Below, one piece after another: positions 9,208 through 22,216 of a DNA stretch of 22,216 bases. Origin of the DNA: Amphimedon queenslandica (Eukaryota; Porifera; Demospongiae; Haplosclerida; Niphatidae). Within the stretch, counting starts at the first letter, position 1. Every line of letters begins with the position of its first letter. The notes beneath the pieces are model-generated. The model had not been told where the DNA came from, searched no databases, and saw only the letters and a program-made list of their open reading frames with translations. The translations under genes and the position numbers were made by a program. The stretch lies in contig NW_003546558.1 in the NCBI RefSeq assembly GCF_000090795.2, positions 53,138-75,353 of the forward strand, written 5' to 3'.

Positions 9208-9884
9208 GATGTGCTTCAACTAGTCAATAAGAATAATGAATAATGATGAACATTAACACACTTGTACCCTGACATTAGGTAGCCATTAGTTAGAAGAGGC
9301 TACTCTATCTAACTAACAGTGCCATCATCAGTACATGTACCCAGAGGTATAGTAACTCCCTCTCTCTCTCTTCAGTTACCTAGGGGGGGGGGTGCTGGGG
9401 TCTAGGCTGTTCTTCTGTTTCTTTTCTTTGGTCTGAGCCTGAGGATTCTTGGCAGCTCAAGATGTTAATCTTCCACTAAATTAAAAAACATGTAAAACAT
9501 GTTCCATTCATGCCTGGTACACGTCAAGCAAGGGAATGTAAACATTGAATTTTAACCCTTTGACTACTCAATATTTAACCCTTTGATCACTGTGTTGATA
9601 GCCTAAGGCTGCGTTTACACAGCAACGCAAAACGTATCGTTTTTAAAACGATACACTTTGAACACCGTTTTCGTTTCCATAGAGTCCTATCAAGATTTTC
9701 TATCACGTTTTCATTCGTTTCTGTGTAAACAGAAGCATAAAACAGGCACAAAACTGAACGGATTGCATCGTTTTCGTTGCCGTGTAAACGCAACCTAAGA
9801 CCAGCAATTAGTTGCACCTCCTGACTACTACAGGTCAGTCAGTGTCACTGTGTCAGATAGTGGAGGGTTTCCTGTTCTGGTGCG
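9208..9884. promoter_or_regulatory. Divergent PARP16/NEDD4 promoter spacer
   Basis: 677 bp between the two start codons must hold both 5'UTRs and promoters. No TATA box is evident on either side. It contains a nine-base G run (9384-9392), a duplicated aaccctttga motif (9554 and 9579), and the TIR element at 9604-9798. An in-frame stop at 9858-9860 precedes the NEDD4 ATG. No coding exon is seen. Confidence 0.65.
9604..9798. mobile_element. PIF/Harbinger-type MITE with TAA target duplication
   Basis: Element 9607-9795 (189 bp). Terminal inverted repeats are GGCTGCGTTTACACAGCAAC at the left and GGTTGCGTTTACACGGCAAC when the right end is inverted (18 of 20 identical), with more weakly paired sequence inside. 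It is flanked on both sides by TAA (9604-9606, 9796-9798). The three-base TAA duplication and G-rich ends fit the Harbinger group. The superfamily call is by pattern only. Confidence 0.82.
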
Positions 9885-15794
<5,910 letters not shown>

Positions 15795-15801
15795 CATTAT
15801 C

Positions 15802-15863
<62 letters not shown>

Positions 15864-16521
15864 CATTATTATTATTACTATCGACCAAAATACACCAAGT
15901 AGGACAATAGTAGTACAATATTTTTGTTATTTCCGTATTATCATTATTTTCTAGTAACTTTCTCTCTCTCAATTGTTCTAATCTTCATGGTGTTACCATT
16001 CACTGTATAATGTATTGTGATTGTGTCTGTACTGTATTGTGATTGTTTGATGTGTTGTGTGTGTTTTTATGTGCAGCTGTTTTAGTTCCTGTGATTGTCT
16101 TTTTTAATTTTATCAATTTATTTCATAAATTAGCAAAAAGCAGCTGTTATGTCAATTGGTACATTACACCATGTCCAGTTTATAAAAGAGTTAACCACAG
16201 GCTGCAGTTCATGTCCAACCCTAGTTGAGACTAGTCCAACCCACGATAGACTGTACAAATAATACTGCATATATACCTGCAGCCTAAGCTCAGGACCCCA
16301 TGTGGATAAACAGTTCCATGTCTTCACTACAAAAGACAAATTTTTGAATGGGTTAAGAACTTAAGACAACCCTGAAACAATTTAATTTAAATGAGATCAC
16401 ACCGAGGGTCACACACATCACATAAAATTGAATTATCATTAATTATTGTTTATTGCTCAGAGGTGTGGCTAGTTATAAATGTTATATTAATTATCACGTG
16501 TTGCCACCATTACTGGGAGAG
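15795..16521. other. NEDD4 3'UTR and NCLN upstream region
   Basis: This begins with an interrupted (ATT)n tract (about 15803-15877) just 9 bases past the NEDD4 stop codon. A separated inverted pair aggctgcag/ctgcagcct spans about 16199-16289. No AATAAA on the plus strand, tRNA or coding exon is seen. The frame of NCLN exon 1 is open upstream of its ATG for about 70 bases. Confidence 0.6.
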
Positions 16522-16679
16522 ATGTTGCTCTTCTCTTTATTTGATAGTCTGGAAGGTTCTCTTCCTCTCTACCTCCTCCTCCCTCTCCTCTGTATCACTG
16601 CTAGTGTCCAGTCAGTTCAAGATTTCACCATATACCGCATCCAGCACCTGGATATACATGGAAGCCACATTGGTATAAC

Positions 16680-16740
<61 letters not shown>

Positions 16741-17717
16741 TGATTAATAGTAGTATTGGTATATTGTTGTATTAAGTAATGATGTTGTGATGAATTTTAA
16801 CGGCACACCTTTATTATTATTATTATTATTTTTATTTTTGTGGTTTTGTCTCAGGTTCTCGTTCGGCAGTCGTTAACATGGAGGCACGGTCACCAGAGGC
16901 TGCCATGTTGAACAGGAAGTGTGTCCTCATTAAATGGACGGAACTAACCAGCGACTTATTCAATGAATTACTGGAGAGAGGAGCAGGAGCTGTACTGATA
17001 ATACTACCCAATGACTGGAGGAATAATGATAATAATAACAATACATTACATGTTAGTAATCATAGTTTATTGTTGTTGTTGTTTATTGTTGTTGTTTAGG
17101 AGTGGATGTTGTTAGAAAAGGAGTTAATGTCACGTGAGATATCAATTCCGGTTTATCTAACGACAGAAAGTGAATATTTAAATGAAGTTTATGATAAGTT
17201 GACGTCATCAGTTGACTGGGATTCATCAGCTGCTGCTGGTAAGAGACACAAGGGAAAAGAATAATGTCATCTCCCTCTCTCCTCCTCTCCCTCTCCCTCT
17301 AGCTCTCTTCTCCTCCATTACTGGTGAAGGTTATTCACTGATTGCTGATGCAGTAGAACCAGTTCCTATTATTAACCCTGAGATAACTACTATAATAGTA
17401 ATTATATAATTATATTATTAATTAATTAATTAATTAATTAATTTAATTTGTTTAATTTTAGGGCAAATTGTCAGGTCAAGGTTATGAGTCTGAGCTTCCC
17501 ACTGTTGTCATGACAACCCATTACGACTCGTTTGGATTGGCTCCGGTCAGTTTGCATAGTTATTAATTAATTATTGTTATTATTAATTAATTATTAATTA
17601 CAGGGGCTGGCAAGTAGTGGTGATTCAGGTGGTAGTGGTGTGGCAGCCATTTTGGAACTAGCCAGGCTCTTCTCAAAGTAAATGAAGTCATTTCTTGTAT
17701 TAACTATTCTTCCCCCC

Positions 17718-17748
<31 letters not shown>

Positions 17749-19114
17749 CCAATCCTCATCATAAACCCAAGTACAATTTATTATTTGTATTGACTGGAGC
17801 TGATAATTTCAATTATTTTGGAACCAAATATTTTATTGAAGACATGCTTGAAGATGCAGGTTCTAATTAATATTCATCACCTCCAATTAATTAATCAATT
17901 AATGAATAGATGGGTATCTTTTAAGTGAAGCCGACTACACGCTATGCCTTGATGCCCTCGCTGGGGGGTCTGATATTTTTCTACATGTTTCCAGACCCCC
18001 CAAGGAGGGGACTAAAGGACAGGAACTAGTGGCCAGAATGAACGAAGTAAAAAGAGAATTATTTAACTTTTAAATTTTATCATCTCCCCCTCTCTCTCTA
18101 AGTCCCTGTCATTAGTGGCAGGTCTTTCCAGTGTCACTTTGAATCATAAGAAGATTAGGATTGGTGATGATGCTTTAGCTTGGTCTCATGAGAGGTTCTC
18201 ACTCCATAAGGTCCCAGCTGGTACTCTATCACACTTCTCTCATCACTCGGACATCAGAAGGAAATCAATGTTCCATACCAGGTGGGTGGGGCTATCAATT
18301 AATAATAAGTATAATTAATTACACAGTACTGATGTTGATGGTCTCAGTGCTAGTGTCCAGTTGATTGCTGAGTCAGTGGTGAGGCACATACTGCCTGAGA
18401 TTAATGAGATGGTAATTAATTAATTAATAATAATGAATAATTAATGAGTTTTAATCAGGACAACTACACCAGTGGAATTTTCACAGGCCAAATGGTAAGT
18501 CATCAAGATTAATTAATTAATTATTATTATTATTATTAATTAATATTTTAGTCAGTACATACTGATAGTCTTCAATCATGGTTGAATTATTTATCTCAAA
18601 CTGGGCGGTCCCAGCAATCTTTATTAAATAAGGACCATCCATTACTCCTCAGTCTACAGCAGGTACTGTATCATGTGATTGTCATGTGATCTGTTGATTC
18701 TGTTCCTATAGACACTCTCCAGTTATGTTCATGAGGTGTCCACCTTCACTCATAAACCTGATAAAAGGTAATGATGATGTCATATTGTGTCATAATGAGT
18801 CATCACTCCTCCAGTGATCCTGAGTTTGTCATATACACTCAGTCAGTTAGTATCATGCACTCATACAGGTACGTGATGTCATATGATGTCATTTGTGATG
18901 CAATGTGATGTCATCATGTAGCGTGAAGCCAGCAGTACTTGACCTAGTGTTAGCGATCAGTATATTGTTATATATGGGAGGAGTCTATCTATTAGTAATG
19001 GTAAGGACTGGTCATATTATAATCAATTCTCTCCCTCTCTCTTTCTAGTATTTTTCAAATATTAGTCAACTTATAAATGATGTTAAGTACAGGGTGAAAG
19101 CTAAGAGAGATTAG
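16522..19114 (+). CDS. NCLN: Nicalin (NCLN), ER membrane M28-peptidase-like protein, complete
   Basis: Nicalin forms an ER membrane complex with NOMO and TMEM147 that assists multipass membrane protein production; it is peptidase-like but considered non-catalytic. 16 exons, 553 aa (human 563): 16522-16672, 16855-17051, 17100-17238, 17303-17397, 17462-17545, 17604-17677, 17741-17859, 17910-18046, 18103-18281, 18327-18411, 18459-18494, 18552-18662, 18712-18767, 18815-18868, 18922-19000, 19049-19114. An N-terminal signal (~14-30) precedes FTIYRIQHLDIHGSHIG. The peptidase-like lobe keeps H214-Y-D216 (TTHYDSFGLAP) and SSGDSGGSGVAAILELARLF. It also has GADNFNYFGTKYF, FLHVSRPPKEGT and GDDALAWSHERFS, all as in vertebrate nicalin. 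A membrane segment at ~511-533 follows SVKPAVLDL. The ATG at 16522 aligns with a typical nicalin N-terminus; upstream frame is open, so a slightly earlier start cannot be excluded. Confidence 0.94.
16678..16739. repeat. (ATT)n microsatellite in NCLN intron 1
   Basis: About 20 ATT units starting 6 bases after the exon 1 donor. A second shorter ATT run (about 16810-16832) lies near the acceptor of the same intron. Confidence 0.95.
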
Positions 19115-19654
19115 TTCAATACACACACTTACCAATGTATGAGTATTGAACAATGGACAGAGACTAGCTTGTGTGTCTTGAAATCAAATCAACAATTCTA
19201 TAGTTACTAATATTAATATTATTATTATTGTTTTTGTACTAGTGTGAAACTGAATTTTGTAGCTAATGAAATTTGTACAGAGTACATCCAGTTTGAGCTG
19301 ATTCTGACTTCAATTTTTCAAGTTATGGCCATTTTAAGAAAATCCCAAAAGTCTGAAAAATACCCAAGGCTATAGCCCATGGTTTTTTCCAAAAAATGGC
19401 TCCGAAATTACCCCAAATTTTTATTACATTTTTCGATACATATTGATGTCCTTATGCTGTGTAGAAAAGTTGAGCTGATTTTGAACATTTTACAAATCTT
19501 TAAAAATGCTCCAAAGTCCCAGTACTTAGTAAAGGGATTTTGGTCAATTTTTAGCAAAAAAGGAGAAAATTCCTATTCATAATGTTGCCATTAATTATGC
19601 GTGGGTGGTATCAGTTGAAGGTGTGGCTCATTAAAGATCACCCGAGGAGCAGTA
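19115..19654. other. NCLN 3'UTR and upstream region of the Hsp70 gene
   Basis: More than half of this spacer is the dispersed repeat at 19258-19575. Only about 80 bp of non-repeat sequence precede the Hsp70 ATG. No TATA box or convincing heat-shock element is present there. An in-frame TGA at 19616-19618 fixes the ATG at 19655 as the first possible one. Confidence 0.6.
19258..19575 (+). repeat. Dispersed ~180-bp repeat family, tandem pair upstream of Hsp70
   Basis: Two cores (agtttgagctgatt near 19290, cttatgctgtgtagaaaag near 19451) lie about 178 bp apart. The intervening part is close to 12985-13120, including ccaaggctatag. A near-palindromic ccaaagtcccagtac / gggattttgg junction lies at 19511-19540, as at 7511-7540. 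Confidence 0.8.
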
Positions 19655-21526
19655 ATGGCGGACACTCCACCGTTTGACTTGTTCTCTTCTCATGACTTCA
19701 CTCCTCCTCCTCTCCCTCCTATTGACGATGAGGAAGAGGAACAGAGAGAAGGAGGTGCCTTTGATCCGACCCGAAAAGAGAGGGACCTATTCTCCAGCAG
19801 AGAAGAAGAGAAAGACTCACTTCACTTTGACCCTGGTCCCTCTCTCCTCCCTACCCCTCCTCCTCCTCTACCAGCCCCAGCCCCTGACCCACCGACCCAT
19901 GTCATTGGTATAGACCTTGGTACCACATTCTCCTGCGTCTCTGTGTGGGAGAATGGTCACCCGGTCGTCATTGCTAATAAAAATGGAAAGAGGACCACTC
20001 CCTCTTGGGTCTGCTTTACCAAGGACATGGTGTTTGTAGGTGAGGCTGCATTTAGCAAAGGCTCTCGACATCCAACCTCAGCCATTTATGATGCCAAGAG
20101 AATGATCGGTAGGAAGCTGAGTGATGAAGCTATACAACAGTCACTCAAGCTGTGGTCCTTCACAGTGACGGAGTATAGAGGAGGGAACTGTGCCATTCAA
20201 TTGAAACCTGACGTAGCACCTTCAGGCCACACACAAGTACTTTGTCCGGAGGAAATCTCAGCCTATGTACTCGCCAACATGAAACAGACTGCAGAGGATT
20301 ATCTTGGTTGTCCGGTGACAAGAGCTGTCATTACAGTCCCCGCCTACTTTAACGACGCCCAGCGCCAGGCCACCATTGATGCTGCCAGTATAGCTGGACT
20401 TAAAGTTGAGAGGATCATTAACGAACCAACCTCAGCTGCTCTTGCTTACGGTATTGAGAAAAAATCAACCGAAACCAAAGCCCAGACCTTACTAGTGTAC
20501 GACCTGGGGGGAGGGACTCTTGATGTTACAGTTCTGATAGTGGACGGGCAAGTTTTTGAGGTTCGTAGTACCAGTGGAGACACTCATCTCGGGGGACAGG
20601 ATTTTGATAATAATTTGGTTCAATTTTTTATGCCTCAAGTCAAAGAGCAATATGATGAGGACATCAGGAGAAATGATAAAGCTCTGAAGAAGTTAAGGGA
20701 TGGTTGTAGATCATTGAAGCACGACCTCTCTCATTCTACTGAAGCTGCCATTGAGATTGATGCTCTAGTGAACGGAGAAGATTTCGAATCATCTTTAACA
20801 CGAGATCAGTTCAATGAAATCAATTCTGATCTGTTTAAACGCTGCCTTCAACCGGTCGACCGTGCCCTAGCCGACGCCCACCTGACCCCTGCTGGTATTG
20901 ACGAAGTTGTTCTGATTGGTGGGTCTACTCGAATCCCAAAAATACAAGAACTTTTGGCAGACAAATTCCCAGGAAAACCACTCAGTAAGCGGATCAATCC
21001 TGATGAGGCTGTAGCTATGGGGGCAGCTATTCAAGGAGCTAATCTATCTCAGAGCATCGAAGAGAAGAACTCTCGTCTTTCTGGTATCACACTAATGGAC
21101 GTGGCCCCGATGAGCCTGGGTATTGAACTGGCCAGTGGGAAGATGAGTACTTTAATTCAACGGAACACCACAATACCTTACTCTCACTCAAGGACCTATA
21201 AGAATAACGAAGACTATCAGACTGAGGCCACCATTGAAGTCTTTGAAGGAGAAGAGAAGACAGCTAAGAAGAACAGGCTACTGGGTCGGTTTATAGTACC
21301 AGGACTACCGCCCCGACCAAGGGGACAGGTTGAGATACCTGTGGCCTTCTCTCTTGACGTTAACGGGGTTCTTGAGGTGAGCGCTTACGTGAAGGGGGAA
21401 CAAGGAACCAAGAAGAGTTTAGTGATAAAGAAAGACAAAGGTCTCCTAACTGAGGAGGAGATTAAGAAGAGAGGGAAGGAGTTACAGGACTGGGAGAGAA
21501 AGTGTCGTACTAATAAAATAAACTAA
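19655..21526 (+). CDS. Atypical Hsp70 with proline-rich N-terminal extension and truncated lid, intronless
   Basis: A 623-aa single-exon protein of the Hsp70 chaperone family. Residues 1-81 are an acidic, proline-rich extension not found in cytosolic Hsp70, with two DLFSS repeats (8-12, 44-48) and two FDP motifs. The ATPase domain (~82-470) has all three signatures: IDLGTTFSCVSVW (86-98), VYDLGGGTLDVTVL (281-294) and VVLIGGSTRIPKIQ (418-431). The usual DLLLLD linker is replaced by SGITLMD (476-482). The beta substrate domain (~480-595) is intact. Only about 25 residues of the helical lid follow, and there is no EEVD or KDEL ending. No signal peptide is seen, so cytosolic or nuclear location is inferred. 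Normal Hsp70 is about 640 aa without an extension; the lid loss resembles HSPA14 in form, but the rest is closer to canonical Hsp70. Lid loss usually means fast substrate exchange. Heat induction is not supported by the short upstream sequence. Confidence 0.95.
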   Translation: MADTPPFDLFSSHDFTPPPLPPIDDEEEEQREGGAFDPTRKERDLFSSREEEKDSLHFDPGPSLLPTPPPPLPAPAPDPPTHVIGIDLGTTFSCVSVWENGHPVVIANKNGKRTTPSWVCFTKDMVFVGEAAFSKGSRHPTSAIYDAKRMIGRKLSDEAIQQSLKLWSFTVTEYRGGNCAIQLKPDVAPSGHTQVLCPEEISAYVLANMKQTAEDYLGCPVTRAVITVPAYFNDAQRQATIDAASIAGLKVERIINEPTSAALAYGIEKKSTETKAQTLLVYDLGGGTLDVTVLIVDGQVFEVRSTSGDTHLGGQDFDNNLVQFFMPQVKEQYDEDIRRNDKALKKLRDGCRSLKHDLSHSTEAAIEIDALVNGEDFESSLTRDQFNEINSDLFKRCLQPVDRALADAHLTPAGIDEVVLIGGSTRIPKIQELLADKFPGKPLSKRINPDEAVAMGAAIQGANLSQSIEEKNSRLSGITLMDVAPMSLGIELASGKMSTLIQRNTTIPYSHSRTYKNNEDYQTEATIEVFEGEEKTAKKNRLLGRFIVPGLPPRPRGQVEIPVAFSLDVNGVLEVSAYVKGEQGTKKSLVIKKDKGLLTEEEIKKRGKELQDWERKCRTNKIN

Positions 21527-21724
21527 TGAATGACAGACAATTATTGCTTTCTATTATAATCGTTTAAATGTTTTAATAATTACTGAGTGCTATATATAGA
21601 ATAATTAATAATGACAATAAAACTGAATTCAATGTAGTTTTAAAGAGAGACAGATACTGATTGACAAACAAAACAAATACATCATTGTATAAAGTAATAA
21701 TGATGATGATTATTAGTTTGTGAT
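21527..21724. other. Short convergent spacer between Hsp70 and the EF-hand gene
   Basis: Contains the Hsp70 poly(A) signal. I see no minus-strand AATAAA for the EF-hand gene, so its 3' end may use a variant signal or extend into the Hsp70 3'UTR. Confidence 0.5.
21616..21621 (+). promoter_or_regulatory. Candidate poly(A) signal for the Hsp70 gene
   Basis: AATAAA 90 bases past the Hsp70 stop codon and about 100 bases before the stop codon of the convergent EF-hand gene. Confidence 0.65.
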
Positions 21725-22166
21725 TCAATGTGGTATCTCTTGAAATTTAGCCCAAACATTGTCAACAAAATCTAACAAAACAGACAAAATTCACACAGTA
21801 TTTAATTCTCTCCCCACCAGCTAAGTGAGGTCTCCCTCCCTCACCTTTATAACTGATCTGGTTATCATTATCAATCTTACAAGTGTCTCTGATAAGTTTC
21901 TCCACTACATGAAACAAGAAGACATTAATCTCTCATTCTCTCTCTTATCTCACGCTCTTCTTCTTGAAACCCCAGCTGTGCTTGTAACAGAAACCTCTTC
22001 AACTGTTGTACTGGTATACTACCATGCCCCTCCTGATCAAACACAGCAAATGCTCTCAGTACATCAGTATGACTGGGCCACTCTCTGCTCTCATGAGTGG
22101 AGGTTAACTGATCACACGTCTCATCTATTATCGACTGGAGGTAACTCTTGTCCAGTTCATTACGTT
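21725..22166 (-). CDS. EF-hand protein resembling EFCAB2/DRC8 (dynein regulatory complex subunit 8), 3' part
   Basis: Three terminal exons: 22166-21954, 21904-21845 and 21771-21725 (TGA 21727-21725), joined in phase by GT-AG introns; earlier exons lie off the right edge. About 106 residues are visible. The first EF-hand (LRAFAVFDQEGHGSIPVQQL) has Gln at position 12 of the loop instead of Glu, so Ca2+ binding there is doubtful. FQEEELEKLIRDTCKID and DNQISYKDFVDNVW form a second, short-looped EF-hand. The layout, a lone C-terminal EF pair with RAF-VFD and an INY/ISY-KDF ending, recalls EFCAB2, a ciliary N-DRC subunit. Other calmodulin-like proteins cannot be excluded. Continuation is expected beyond 22167, where an acceptor (TAG 22169-22167) precedes the first visible exon. 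Confidence 0.7.
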
Positions 22167-22216
22167 CTATTATTAGTAACAATTAGTTTCTAATGATGTC
22201 ATTACTTTTTATTGCT

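Noticed and set aside
19565..19572. GAAAATTC as a heat-shock element for Hsp70
   Set aside because: Only two units, and the same sequence occurs in the repeat copy at about 7566, so it belongs to the repeat.

Overview
The window is animal nuclear DNA, most likely from a demosponge such as Amphimedon queenslandica. The grounds are AT-rich non-coding DNA, many short GT-AG introns (often 40-300 bp), long ATT trinucleotide tracts, close gene packing and orthologues of general metazoan genes. The species name is inference; the metazoan assignment is solid. I rebuilt gene structures by hand from splice sites, codon phase and remembered family sequences. For the multi-exon genes every internal junction keeps the frame.

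Layout, left to right. 1-1902 (+): 3' end of an EIF2AK4/GCN2-type eIF2-alpha kinase gene (HisRS-like and C-terminal domains). 2021-3573 (-): complete six-exon USE1, an ER SNARE, converging tail-to-tail on GCN2. 3866-5626 (-): an intronless gene for a DRE-TIM metallolyase-like barrel with a C-terminal EF-hand, behind a TATA box; this is the least expected protein here. 5998-9207 (-): complete six-exon PARP16, an ER-membrane mono-ADP-ribosyltransferase. 9885-15794 (+): complete 28-exon NEDD4-type HECT ubiquitin ligase, divergent from PARP16. 16522-19114 (+): complete 16-exon nicalin (NCLN). 19655-21526 (+): an intronless Hsp70 with a proline-rich N-terminal extension and almost no C-terminal lid. 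21725 to the right edge (-): 3' part of an EF-hand gene resembling EFCAB2/DRC8.

Non-coding DNA holds three short elements with terminal inverted repeats (one touching a PARP16 splice donor, one in the PARP16/NEDD4 divergent spacer, one in a NEDD4 intron). It also holds a dispersed repeat family with a unit of about 180 bp at four loci, a purine/pyrimidine tract with G-quadruplex potential, a 25-bp tandem repeat and many ATT/AAT microsatellites.

Several genes serve proteostasis or the ER: GCN2 (integrated stress response), USE1 (Golgi-to-ER fusion), PARP16 (ER stress signalling), nicalin (ER membrane), Hsp70 and NEDD4. They have separate promoters and mixed orientation, so there is no operon-like logic, and the clustering may be chance. 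No RNA genes or CRISPR arrays were seen.
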